Shown here one piece after another: positions 1 to 9,687 of a stretch of DNA of 64,000 nt (position 1 is the stretch's first letter; every line of letters begins with the position of its first letter). Position numbers and translations under genes: made by a program. Origin of the DNA: Bin87 sp965116785 (lineage in GTDB: Bacteria; Chloroflexota; Dehalococcoidia; Lucifugimonadales; UBA3495); assembly GCA_965116785.1 (NCBI GenBank), contig OZ220731.1, positions 124,001-188,000 on the forward strand. The letters run 5' to 3'. The notes beneath the pieces were generated by a model. The model was not told where the DNA came from. It was given only the letters and a program-made list of their open reading frames with translations, and made no database searches.

Positions 1-1360
1 CCACCTCAGCGGGGTTGAACTCGATCGCTTCAGGGGAAGCCTTCACGGGGACTCGCTGCTTCCCGGCGATGAGGGGTACGACGGCGCCCGACGGGTCTGG
101 AACGCCATGGTCGACAAGCGGCCCGCGCTGATTGCACGGTGCAGCGGAACCGCCGACGTGATCAATGCGGTCAACTTCGCCAGGGAGAACGACCTGTTGA
201 TTTCGGTGCGCGGCGGCGGCCACAACTTCCCGGGCAACAGCGTTTGCGAAGACGGATTGATGATTGACCTTTCGCGCATGACTGGCATCCGTGTCGATCC
301 CGAGGGCAAGACGGTTCGCGCGCAGGGTGGCGTGAAGTGGGGGGCCTTCGACCATGAGACTCAGGTTTTCGGCCTCGCCGCGCCGGGAGGTACCGACCCT
401 GATACGGGCATTGCGGGTCTCACGCTGGGTGGCGGCATAGGTTGGCTGTCGGGCAGCCACGGCCTCAGTTGCGACAACCTGGTCGCGGCTGATGTGGTCG
501 CGGCCGACGGTCGGGTTCTCAACGCCAGCGCCGCCGAGAACCCCGACCTGTTGTGGGGACTTCGGGGCGGAGGGGGAAACTTCGGCGTCGTCACATCCCT
601 GGAATACCACCTGCATCCCGTGGGCCCGATGGTGCTCGCGGGTTACCTGGTCTACCCGTACAGCCAGGCGAGGGAGTTGTTCGCACTGGTCGGCGAGTTC
701 ACCGCCAACATGCCTGACGAGATGAACATCATCACCTTCCTGGCGACGCCGCCGGAAGGTGGCGACAAGGTGTGCCGGATTCTGCTCTGCCACTACGGCG
801 ACATCGACGCAGGGGAGCGCGCCCTCCGGCCGCTCCGTGAGTTCGGCCCGCCGTTGTCCGATGACATTCGTCCCATGACATACTCCGAAGCCCAGGGGCT
901 GGCGCTGGCCCCACAGGGCCGGCAGAACTACCTGAAGTCCCATTTCATGAGCGAGATCAGCGACGAAGCGCTGGAGATCACTCTGGATCATTTTGACCGG
1001 GTCACCTCGCCGCTGTCGAGCGTCCTGTTTCAGTATTTGGGCAACGCCACGAGACGCGTGCCAGCCGATGACACGGCCTTCGGGCACCGGGGCGCGTTGT
1101 GCGAATGGGCGGCCAACTCGGTCTTCCTGGACCCTGGAGAGTCCGAGGTCCACATCAGGTGGGTCCGGGAGTTCGCCGCAGCGTTGTCGCCTTTCTCCTC
1201 GGGACCGTACATCAACCAGGTGGGCGCGGAGGCAGAGGAAGGATCGGCGGAAATCCAGGCGGCCTTCGGGGGCAATTTCGACCGCCTGGCCGCGCTCAAG
1301 CAGCGGTACGATCCGACGAACATGTTCAGCCACAACCAGAACATCCGGCCTCGGAAATAG
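1..1360 (+). CDS. FAD-linked oxidase, berberine-bridge type (5'-truncated by window edge)
   Basis: An oxygen-dependent FAD-linked oxidoreductase of the FAD_binding_4/BBE family; the substrate cannot be told from sequence. The reading frame is open from the first bases of the window, and the peptide ahead of the first ATG (position 107) already matches the family N-terminus (LLPGDEGYDGARRVWNAMVD). The true start therefore lies before the window and the ATG at 107 is internal. The flavin-binding loop is seen as VRGGGHNFPGNSV, with the His that usually carries FAD. It is followed by GLTLGGGIGWL and RGGGGNFGVVT. The C-terminal BBE tail YDPTNMFSHNQNI is complete. The gene ends about 80 bases before the convergent MmgE/PrpD gene. 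Family assignment is firm; substrate is unknown. Confidence 0.9.
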   Translation, partial: HLSGVELDRFRGSLHGDSLLPGDEGYDGARRVWNAMVDKRPALIARCSGTADVINAVNFARENDLLISVRGGGHNFPGNSVCEDGLMIDLSRMTGIRVDPEGKTVRAQGGVKWGAFDHETQVFGLAAPGGTDPDTGIAGLTLGGGIGWLSGSHGLSCDNLVAADVVAADGRVLNASAAENPDLLWGLRGGGGNFGVVTSLEYHLHPVGPMVLAGYLVYPYSQARELFALVGEFTANMPDEMNIITFLATPPEGGDKVCRILLCHYGDIDAGERALRPLREFGPPLSDDIRPMTYSEAQGLALAPQGRQNYLKSHFMSEISDEALEITLDHFDRVTSPLSSVLFQYLGNATRRVPADDTAFGHRGALCEWAANSVFLDPGESEVHIRWVREFAAALSPFSSGPYINQVGAEAEEGSAEIQAAFGGNFDRLAALKQRYDPTNMFSHNQNIRPRK

Positions 1361-1438
1361 GGTTTCCAGGGTTGGATTGTCCCCGTCGCCAAGGGGCATT
1401 TGCTTTCGCGGGGAACTCTCTCAACCCATTGGGCAACC

Positions 1439-2806
1439 TCAGCCTCGAAGCAGGTCCGTCAAGTCGCTGACCGGTTCTCCCTTTTCCAGCTCGTCCAGCC
1501 GGGACAGGACCTCCGCCGTCGTAGCTTCGGAAAGGGTCTCTGAAGCGCAATCCCGGAACTTCGCGCGGACATCGTCCATGGTCACGCCGCGCAGGGCGCC
1601 GGTGTTGGCGCGGTGCGCCTGTTGTCGCAGCACGCTGCCGTCCCTCATCTGGACCTCAACCTGGTGGTATCCCTCGGCCCAACTGGGTTGGCCCTCGTTG
1701 CCCGGGATGCGGCGCATTTCGATGCGTGGGATCATGGTCTGGGCCTCGGGACGCATCACCTGATCGTCGGTGAAGGACTGCAACCCGACCCGGCGGTCCA
1801 GTAGCGCGGCTGCCAGGCAATATTGCATGCTGAATTTACCTTCCAGCGACGACACGGGCCGCGCGTGGATCAGCGACCGGGGCGGGTCGAAGTCCACCAT
1901 CACGTCGATACGGTCCACCGCTCCAGGATCAATGGCAGACTGGGACAGCAGGTCGAAGGTGGCATCCAGCGCCAGGTGAGCGCTGCCGCAGCAGGGGTAT
2001 TTCTTGATTTCGATGCCCGAGTCCACCAGGTAGCATTTGTTCCCCAGGTTCTGCGTCACCTGCTCGCTGTCGAACCCCTGGCCGCCCGAGAAGGCCCGGA
2101 TGAATCCGAACCGTCCTTCCAGGGCGTCATCGCTGGCGGTGAAACCGTCACGCACCAGCTTGGCGGACACCACACCGGCCCGGGCCGCGTCGCCGGCGTG
2201 GAAGGGCTTGGTCATGGTGCCGAAGTTCTGTCGCAACCCCGATGCCTGCGAAGCCGCCAGGGAGACCGCCATGGCCGTCTGTTCCGGGTCCATGCCCATG
2301 ATTTTGCTGGCCGCTGCCGCCGCGCCGACGGCGCCGAGGGGTCCCGTAGGGTGCCATCCCAGGTCGTCGTAGTAGGCTTCGCTCAGTGCCTCACCAACGG
2401 CGCAGGCGACCTCGAACCCGGACGCGTACCCCAGCAGCAGGTCCTTTCCGGAACCGCCGAACTCCTCGGCGACTGCCAGCGATGCGGGCAGCAGCACCGC
2501 GGTGGGATGGGTCTTGGTAATCTGGGTGATGTCATCGTAGTCAAGAGCGTGGGCCATGGCGCCGTTGACGAGGGCAGCGTTGGCCGCCGAGGTCCTGAAA
2601 CCGCGGCCCACGACGCTGGCGGCGGGAGCGGCGGTTTCTGCTCCGACGTAGCGGCACAGGATGTCCGACAGGGTTTCGCGAGAACCGGCCAGCATGCACG
2701 CCAGGCAGTCCATGATTGCTGCCTTGGCCGCTTCGATGGCATCGGGCGGAAAGTCTTCGATGTCGGCGCTGGTGACGTATTCGCCGATGCGCTCGGTGAT
2801 GTTCAT
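1439..2806 (-). CDS. MmgE/PrpD family protein
   Basis: A member of the MmgE/PrpD family, which includes 2-methylcitrate dehydratase, cis-aconitate decarboxylase and iminodisuccinate epimerase. The reaction here is not determined. About 455 residues, the normal family length. The typical N-terminal helical region (MNITERIGEYV, then AKAAIMDCLACMLAGS), the AHALDYDD motif, HPTAVLLPASLAVAE and the KKYPCCGSAHLALDA motif are all visible. A longer frame starts at 2929, but the ATG at 2806 has a strong AGGAGG site about 6 bases upstream and matches the family N-terminus, so it was chosen. No dedicated methylcitrate-cycle genes lie nearby, which argues against naming it prpD. Confidence 0.88.
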   Translation of the reverse strand: MNITERIGEYVTSADIEDFPPDAIEAAKAAIMDCLACMLAGSRETLSDILCRYVGAETAAPAASVVGRGFRTSAANAALVNGAMAHALDYDDITQITKTHPTAVLLPASLAVAEEFGGSGKDLLLGYASGFEVACAVGEALSEAYYDDLGWHPTGPLGAVGAAAAASKIMGMDPEQTAMAVSLAASQASGLRQNFGTMTKPFHAGDAARAGVVSAKLVRDGFTASDDALEGRFGFIRAFSGGQGFDSEQVTQNLGNKCYLVDSGIEIKKYPCCGSAHLALDATFDLLSQSAIDPGAVDRIDVMVDFDPPRSLIHARPVSSLEGKFSMQYCLAAALLDRRVGLQSFTDDQVMRPEAQTMIPRIEMRRIPGNEGQPSWAEGYHQVEVQMRDGSVLRQQAHRANTGALRGVTMDDVRAKFRDCASETLSEATTAEVLSRLDELEKGEPVSDLTDLLRG

Positions 2807-2914
2807 GGAGAGCCTCCTGTCAGGTTGTGCCGACCGCGATGCTACCACAGCCGGGTGGGGCCGGCTCATCAACTTCCGTCTGTCAACTCTCAGAAACGGG
2901 TCGTGGCCATCATC

Positions 2915-3734
2915 CTGGGATTTGTTCACACTAACTATGCGGAGATGTTATCGTCCTCGCATGGAAATTACGCAAGCTCAGTACGAACGCATCGCTCCGG
3001 TCCTGCCCGTTCAGCGGGGCAACGTCAAACTGTCCAACCTGCAGGTACTGAACGCGATCCTGTATGTCGCCGAGCACGATTGCAAGTGGCGAAGGTTGCC
3101 GCTCCGCTTCGGGAACTGGCATACCGTCTACACCAGGGTGAACCGCTGGTCGAAGAACGGAGTTTTGGACCGGGTGTTTGAACGTTTGCAGCGGGAACAG
3201 ATCGTCCGCATCAAACTGGAAGCGGTTGCGCTGGAAAATGCCATGTTCCAGGTCCATCCCAACGGCACGGGCGCGCTCAAACAAACGGACCCCAGTCCAT
3301 CGGCAAATCCCGAGGCGGCCGGACCACCAAGATTCATTTGGTTGCCGCGGATGCCAGATCTGCCATAACGTTCTCGCCCTCCCCGGGCCAGGACCATCAT
3401 GCGACTGAAGGGCGCAATCTGCTGACCCGTCTGGGACCGCAGCGCCCGGGACCGTACCCGTTGATGGACCGGGCCTACGACGGCAATGAGACCCGTCAAC
3501 TGGCCCTGGATATGGGGTTTGCGCCGGTGGTTCCACCTTGAGGCACCCGTGTCTAACCCTGGGCGTATGACCTGGAGATGTACAACCAGCGGGATGAGAT
3601 TGAGCCGTTGTTCCGCCGCTTGAAGGGGTTTCGCCGCGTTTTCTCCCGGTTCGAAAAACTCGCCCTGCTCTTCCTGGGGGTCATCTCTCCCGCATCGGTA
3701 GTCGATGCGCAGCTATAGTGTGAACACATCCCAG
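2915..3734 (+). mobile_element. IS5-family (IS427-like) insertion sequence, decayed
   Basis: A complete but dead insertion sequence of about 820 bp. Its ends are 19-bp inverted repeats with one mismatch: 2915-2933 (ctgggatttgttcacacta) and 3716-3734 read on the opposite strand (ctgggatgtgttcacacta). Between them is a two-frame transposase of the IS427 type (orfA then orfB). No clear target duplication is seen at the junctions. The right end abuts a remnant that resembles a second remnant about 850 bp further on, so the element may have landed in that gene copy. Confidence 0.85.
2961..3718 (+). pseudogene. IS5-family transposase orfA/orfB, inactivated
   Basis: OrfA begins at ATG 2961 (MEITQAQYERIAPVLPVQRG) and carries the N-terminal DUF4096-like domain (CKWRRLPLRFGNWHTVYTR). 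After ALK the orfB frame (-1) takes over around CTCAAACAAACG near 3280 and reads NGPQSIGKSRGGRTTKIHL, then VAADARSAITFSPSPGQ, PLMDRAYDGNETRQLALD and finally EMYNQRDEIEPLFRRLKGFR. Such a -1 frameshift is normal for this group, so it is not by itself a lesion. Two in-frame stops are real lesions: TGA at 3539-3541 directly after VVPP, and TAA at 3554-3556, both inside the segment before the final Glu of the DDE site. Transposition activity should be lost. Confidence 0.85.
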
Positions 3735-3835
3735 CCGACCGGTGCTCGTCGCATCGTGATCGTCGTCGGAACGGTTGTCGGAGATGGCGAAGGCCGCCGT
3801 GCCAGATCCGCGCGGGGTTCCACAAAGGCCCTGCG
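3735..3835 (-). pseudogene. Gene remnant, copy A
   Basis: A short fragment directly next to the IS5 right end. Read on the minus strand it encodes pieces (FVEPRADL, then in another frame TAAFAISDNRSDDDHDA) that align with FVEPHTNG and TTTFAIIDNYSGDDRDP in the remnant at 4500-4740. The two DNA segments are recognisably similar by eye, with at least one frameshift in this copy. No intact reading frame remains and the family is not recognised. Confidence 0.45.
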
Positions 3836-3990
3836 GTCGGCCGTGCCGGCCAAACGTAGATGCTGGAACGGTGGACGATGGATGGATGGTGGTAACATGA
3901 CTGAAAGACGTCGGGCAGCCGACGAAGCGGGCGCATCGTACCGGTGGCGGGCCGACGTACGCTCCACGGTCCATGGGGAGGTTCCGAAGG

Positions 3991-4392
3991 ATGAGCGACA
4001 GCGCGGAGACCAGGAAGGTGCTGGTGGTGGATGACGAGCCGGAGGTGGAGCCGATGTTCCGGCAGCGGATGCGGCGGGAAGTGCGCGCCGGGCTGTACGA
4101 GTTTCTGTTCGCCCGGTCAGGTCGCCACGCGTTGGAGGTGATGGAAGAGCATCCGGACATTGGCCTGGTCATCACCGATATAAGCATGCCCGAGATGAAC
4201 GGCTGGGAGTTGCTGGACGCACTGGGAGAGTTGTGGCCACAGGTGCCGGCTATGGTGGTATCGGCCTACGGTGACAGGGCGAATATCAGGCGAGCCGAGG
4301 AAAGTGGGGCGCAGGGATTCGTGGCGAAGCCGGTTGATTTTGGGGAGTTACGGGAAAAGGTTGCTGCGTCCCTGCAGAGCGCGGACGCCTGA
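3991..4392 (+). CDS. Stand-alone CheY-like response regulator
   Basis: A single receiver domain of 133 residues with no output domain. It carries the acidic pair in VLVVDDEPEV, the phospho-acceptor Asp in LVITDISMPEMNG, the switch Ser in AMVVSAYGD and the conserved Lys in GFVAKPVD. An ATG also exists at 3973, but the GGGGAGG at 3975-3981 lies inside that extension and is well placed for the ATG at 3991. It would act by protein-protein contact after phosphorylation. No histidine kinase is in the window, so it is an orphan. It sits alone between two related gene remnants and a dead IS, yet its own frame is intact. Confidence 0.88.
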   Translation: MSDSAETRKVLVVDDEPEVEPMFRQRMRREVRAGLYEFLFARSGRHALEVMEEHPDIGLVITDISMPEMNGWELLDALGELWPQVPAMVVSAYGDRANIRRAEESGAQGFVAKPVDFGELREKVAASLQSADA

Positions 4393-4499
4393 GTGGTCCG
4401 CTCCAGTTAGGCGCCTCACCCGCGAACAGCGGGCCGACTTGGTCGGACATGTTTGCCCATTTGTGAGTTGGCCCAACGGACGGTGATGGTGTCGTCCTG

Positions 4500-4740
4500 A
4501 GCGGTGATTCCATCCTCGGCGATGGACCTTGATGGGAACAGCGCTGTCTCCGGTGTGCAGCTCCACCAAACTGCGGGTGGACATGGGATCGCGGTCGTCA
4601 CCGGAATAGTTGTCGATGATGGCGAAGGTGGTTGTGGGGCCGTTGGTGTGCGGTTCCACGAAGATACGGAAGACCGCGTGGGACACGTCCACCTTGTAGG
4701 CGTGCGTGCCCGAGGCGAGCCGGATCTGCCATTGGCTTGC
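4500..4740 (-). pseudogene. Gene remnant, copy B
   Basis: On the minus strand one frame reads WQIRLASGTHAYKVDVSHAV, then FRIFVEPHTNG, TTTFAIIDNYSGDDRDPMST and SLVELHTGDSAVPIKV, with no start codon or defined end. It shares FVEP and the FAI-DN-S-DD-D pattern with the fragment at 3735-3835, so both are relics of one duplicated gene. The family is not recognised. The rest of the 4393-4965 gap holds no other supportable gene. Confidence 0.4.
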
Positions 4741-4965
4741 TGATGCGCCGGCTCAGGGTATTGGGAACCCGGGGCCCTGGAAGAGGAAAACCCCAAACTG
4801 CGGCAGCCACCGCTACCAGAGCATGGCAGACGAGCAGGCTGCTTTAATAGTGCGGATCAGGGATCTGGGCCAAGCCCGCGTGAGCTACGGCTGCCGGCGC
4901 CCCCACGTCCTGTTTTGGCGAGAGGTCCGACCAGTGAACCAAAAACGGGTCGACCCGGGTTGCTG

Positions 4966-7467
4966 CTACCTCCTGTCGCCGTGGTTGAAGTTGCTCGCGC
5001 CAGCGACGGTCACCGTTTGCCCGCCGGGGTTGGAATTGGAACCTTTCGGTGTGACGATGGAACGATCCACCTCCACGTCTTTGATGGAGTAGGTCACCGT
5101 TGTGGGTTGGGTCTGCGGGTCGCTGTCCCACTGATACAGCGTTTGCTCGCGCGATATGGATCCCAGGGCTCCCAGGGCGGAACTCCACTGGGTTCCCTTG
5201 AGGTTCGAAGCCAAGGTGCGGGTTCGAGTCGGATTGCCGGCGCTGTCCAGATGATAGATGTTGCTTGCCGGCCCTTGGCAGCTCCACTGTCCGCCGGCAG
5301 ACTCGCAGCTTTCGTACACGTTTGTTGGGGATGCGGATATCGCTGCCCCGTTGCCAAGGTGGTAAGTCCGGTATATGAACTGTTCCAGCCTGACCGAACA
5401 GGCGCGAACCCCGGGTTTATCGGAAGCCCAGCCGCTCCAGTCGATGGTGTAGCTGCCGTCCAGTTCAACTCGGTAGTCGGCGAAATCGCCACCGCCGCAA
5501 TGAGCCGCAAGCCACGCGGACATGTCACGGGAGCAACTGGTAGAGAGACTTTCCGCCGGGGCTCGGCGGTCGATCGCGACCGTGTAGGTTGTGGTCGGGT
5601 CGCCCCCGTCGTCGGAAACGACAACCTTGATCTCGTTGGTTCCCTCCGACTGGCTTACCTAGTGACCTTTCTTGGTGGCGCTGCTGTCGGCGGGTGAAAT
5701 CGCAACCGTAACGCCCGACTCCGCGGAGGCGGTTGCTTTGACCCTGGTTTGCGAGATCGAGTTGGGCACGCTGATGGTGTATTCCAGCCTGCTGCCACTC
5801 AGTGAGAACGGGATCTTCCTGAAGCTGAGAGACTCGAGGCCGGTATCGGCGTCTTCGTAGTAGCTGTGCTTCAAACGACCCTCGCAGTTCCGCTGTCCTT
5901 CGGCGAACTCGCAACTCTCGTAGACGTCGGCGAGTGCCAGGTCACCCAGCGGATCGCCTTGGAAGTAGTAAGTCTTGTACACGAACTCCTTTATGAGGTA
6001 AATGTCGATCAGGACCGAGTCGTCCCATACGGCGTGTGGCTGGCCGTCGAGGTCCTTGTTGTCCTTCACACTCAATCGCAGTTGATAGTGGTTTCGGTGC
6101 TCGAAGTTCAGGGTTTTGTCGGCCTGGAGCCTGAGTCGCCCGTCTTCGTAGGCGAAAGGTTGGCTCGTGTATCCGTGTGCCACGTTCGCCGGGGAGAACT
6201 GCAACTCGTCGTCGTCCGGGTCAGAGACTCCGATTTCGGCAACCGGTGCGCCCGGCCGGATGCTTTCCACGAAGGACAAACCAATCCGTGAGGGACCCCT
6301 GAACCGGGAGTTGGCGTTCTCCCAGACATGAACTTTGATGCCGACGGAGTCGTCCGGGCTGCCATCGCTACCGTCCAGCAGGTTCTTGCCGTCGGTCACG
6401 TACACGGTGAGCGAATAGCGGTCTCCCTTTTGAAGATTCGCGGTTCCCTCGGCCGTGTTTATCTGGCGAGTTCCACTGTCAAAGGCGAAACGGTCAGCGC
6501 CCGGCCCACCGAGCGAGTAGCTCGGAGTGTCGTCATCCGCATCGGTGGCGAAGGGCACGGCGCCCACGCAGTTATCCCCGCCGCTGGTTTCGCTGATATC
6601 CAATGCCACGGTTGATTGGGGGAAGGTAGGTGGCGTATTGCGCAACCCGTACGTGTACAGCGGGTCGTCCGTGGCGTCGATTATCCACACGCGGAAGCCG
6701 TGACCGGTAAAACCGGCCCCCAGTGCGTCGTTTTGGGGTGACGGCCGAAACTCTGCGGATGGCTTTCGATACACGGTGACAGCTTCGTAATCAGAATCCT
6801 GGTATCGGAGATCGTACGCGTACACGTACGCATCCGCTGTGTCCAGAACCCACATGGTCTCGCCGTCCGACCAGATCCCGCCGCCGTCCGTGTTTTCCGG
6901 GTCCAGCTCGATGTCCCGCCTGAAATGCGCCGCCCTGGTGGTCACGGAGTAGGCGTACACCTTGCTGGCGCCGGGTCTGGCCATGTACATGACCCGACCA
7001 TCCGACCACAAGCCCTGGGGAGGGTCGATGCTGGCCCACGGGTGGAAATGTTTTGCGGAAATGGTTGCCCCGCTCCCGTCGTCCAAAGCGTATGCGTAAA
7101 CCACGTGATCGTCGCCGTCAGAGGACCAGACGTGAGCTCCGTCCGACCAGATGGCCTGCGGGTCGTGATTATCCTGGCTGAGCAGGGTGTCCTGATCGCT
7201 GAGACGGGTTCCATCGGACAAAAGGTAGGCGAGGAGTTTGCGGTTGGGAGTGGCGCCGGCGCCCACGACCCACAGGGTCTCACCGTCGGTCCAGATGCCG
7301 CGCGGCGTATTGACTCCGCTGACGTCGATTTCGTCGTCAAGGTGCCGGAAATGCAGGTAGTTATCGACCTCGTAGGTATTGCTCGTACCGTAGCACGCAA
7401 CAGGGCTAAACCGTGTGAGCGTGCCTATTTTTGACGTTGGCTGCGCGCGATGTGGATGCCATAGGCG
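4966..7467 (-). pseudogene. Propeller plus cadherin-like surface protein, broken by an amber codon
   Basis: One continuous frame runs from about 7467 to the stop at 4966, interrupted only by TAG at 5659-5661. The N-terminal part has four propeller-type repeats of about 50-60 residues (RGIWTDGETLWVV, QAIWSDGAHVWS, QGLWSDGRVMYMA, GGIWSDGETMWVLD). Two cadherin-like segments follow (DKTLNFEHRNHYQLRLSVKD and its neighbour). After that comes a unit seen twice (FVYKTYYFQG...DVYESCEFAEGQ and FIYRTYHLGN...NVYESCESAGGQ). The amber interrupts a beta-sandwich segment, AISPADSSATKKGH-stop-VSQSEGTNEIKVVVS, where this domain normally has Gln (CAG to TAG). The 5' end has no ATG or GTG and no signal peptide before the first repeat; the first usable codon is GTG 7266. 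The gene is thus also truncated at its N-terminus. Such proteins are normally exported. Confidence 0.75.
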
Positions 7468-8284
7468 CTACGTGGGCCGTTCAAAACACACTGCACACAT
7501 GCTTGCGTGGGCCATTGGTCAGGCTTGGATAGCCAGGAACCGGAAACCCGGCAGGGATCGCTATGGGGACAGCGGGCCAGATGCCAGTTTCAGGTCGTTC
7601 GCGCCCGTATGATGATGGATATATTAGGGAGGGTTCGACCGGATGGGTAACGGTTCGATAAGACAGCGTGGACCGTCGCATAGCGCACCAACTGAGGGTG
7701 GAGGACATACGCCGTTTAGCGCCGCGCGCAGACTGACAGGGCCGTGTGAATATCGCCGGTGGCAATGCTACGGAGCGTTACCCGGGAGTGCTGTGAATCG
7801 GCAATTAACGGACGCAGCGAAGCTGGCAGGGTGAACAATCTGGATATTGCCTGAGTCCAACGTGCGTCGGCGGCAAGCGGACGAGACATGGAGCTAGACG
7901 ACATAGTAACCGTGCGCACAGGCCAATTGGTGCACAAGACCAGACAACGGCCTTGCACGCCCTTTCAGCCTTACAACGAAGCTACGACAGGAATTCCCGC
8001 CGGTCTGCATGCCTGTCCGACTGGCCGATGACAGACACCCATCGGCACATGTTGAAAACGAGGACGCGCCGGCTAAAGACTATTGGTCTTGCAACGCCCC
8101 TTTCGCCATGCGCTCGCGCACCTGCGGGTGTCCGATCCAAATGGGCCCTACAACTGCTCCGGTACCGACACCCGATGTGCCACCACCAAACCAGGTTAGC
8201 CTATGATTGCGGTCGACCAGCAAAACCGCGCATACTGGCGCGTTATCTAACGTGTCACGAATCACCCACGGCGTGGATCAACGT
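7468..8284. other. Non-coding or degraded stretch
   Basis: About 800 bases with only short, low-quality frames on both strands. None shows a recognisable domain or convincing ribosome site. It separates two inactivated genes and is probably decayed coding DNA plus the upstream region of the XRE gene. Confidence 0.5.
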
Positions 8285-9687
8285 ATGACGACCGAGCGCA
8301 ACGAACAGCGATCTAGAGCAGCCCAGGCCGGTTTCGTAATGCGGGCCTACCGAGAGTCGTTCGTCCGCAAAGACGGCCACCAGGGGCTCACCCAGGAAGA
8401 GTTGCTGCGCCGAATGACCGAGGTCGACCCGGACTACGAGGAACGATTCAGCCACGCTACCGTCTCCCGTTGGGAATCTGGCGCTACCCGCCCCAGCGCC
8501 AGTCGGCTTCTGGTGTTCGGCAAAGTCCTGGACCTATATGAGTCCGAGGTGGCCGGTTTGATCTTGTTGTCAGGTGTTGCGCCGGATTTCAACGCCGCCA
8601 AGGAGCGTGCCAACCGGCCTGATGAGGATCAGGCGGTTCGTCATCCGGGGTTCGCAGAAGACGTAGAGCATGGGGTCGATCAAGGCTCGAGTACAGACCA
8701 CGGCATATGGAGCCGGTCGTCGCTGGTGAAACAAACGGCTCGTTTCCTGATGTTCCGGACTTTGCCGGTAGCAATCGGCATAGTGGTCGTAGGATATGCG
8801 CTGGCGTTACTTGGATGGGACGCCGCGTGGACGCCAGTGGCATACGTCGGCATTGCACTCGTACTGGTCCTGGGTCAGGGGTTTTGTTTTCGGACCCGGA
8901 CGCCGGCGTTCGGGAGTTTTTCTGGATTACGCTGTTTGTCCTCCTGACGACGCCATTGCTGCAATTTGCTCCGTTGCGGATGGACCATTACAACTCCCAC
9001 GTAATCGGCGGTATGGAAGGCACCCCAACACCGTAGATGTGTGCGCTCCTGAGCAACTTGGCGGCCGCCGCCGCGGGTCTGGCCCTCCACTTCCTCTGGC
9101 GGTGGCAGAATTCCGGAGATCGGGCCAATCGAAGCGCCCAAATCAGGACGGCCTGGGTAGCGGTGCCTCCCGTGGTCGCGGTCTACCTGGGGGTGGTGAT
9201 GTTATCCAACGCGTCTAAATGGATCCAACTGGCCGTCCTGATGCCGGTCGTGGCTGGCGCATTCACCGCACTGCTTGTGGTACGAGATCCGACGATCCAA
9301 CCCAGTGACAGCGACCGGCGGTTTGTACTTGCGACCGTGGTCATCGTGATGGTCATCTTTACCGCGCTGGGGATGGCTGTCGCCGCGGCCATTTACATGC
9401 TGCCCAACGTGCCCACGGTCCTCCCCGACAACAACTTGATACGGTCCTCGGAACTGGATCTGGAGCGGCTTGGCGACACCCGCCAGGAAGCGCTTGATTT
9501 GGTCAACCTGGGCTACCTTTGGCACGCCATTTGCCTGTTCATCTATATATTTTTCGCGGTGGGCGGCAACTGCATAGTTCCGATCTATCGGATGGGAAGC
9601 GGCAGCTCTGCCAGGGGCGCGACTGAAGCGGTGTCGGCGCCCGCGTCGGCTACGGCGACTGAGTACGCGAACCCTGCGGCGCGCTAG
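8285..9687 (+). pseudogene. XRE-type HTH regulator with C-terminal membrane domain, inactivated
   Basis: The N-terminus from ATG 8285 is an XRE/Cro helix-turn-helix (GLTQEELLRRMTEV, then HATVSRWESGATRPS). A linker and transmembrane helices follow (LPVAIGIVVVGYALALLGW and others). The protein is broken twice. Around 8880-8892 a one-base loss in a T-rich run moves the frame from GQGFCFRTRT to GVLFSDPDAGVREFFWITLF. A TAG at 9034-9036 then stops GGMEGTPTP just before MCALLSNLAAAAAGL, which continues in the same frame to 9687. The tail has at least four more membrane helices. The parts join into one plausible membrane-anchored regulator of about 465 residues, so these are disabling mutations rather than separate genes. 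Its target is unknown. Confidence 0.78.

Noticed and set aside
3539..3541. TGA in the IS5 transposase considered as a selenocysteine codon
   Set aside because: It is not at a Cys position, a second stop (TAA) follows within 20 bases, and transposases are not selenoproteins.
5659..5661. TAG in the propeller/cadherin-like gene considered as pyrrolysine
   Set aside because: The residue in this domain family is usually Gln (CAG), RF1 is encoded in the window, and no pyl gene is seen.
7481..7958. Short minus-strand frames of 80-94 residues
   Set aside because: They are rich in Ser/Arg/Pro with no domain or ribosome site and lie in degraded DNA.
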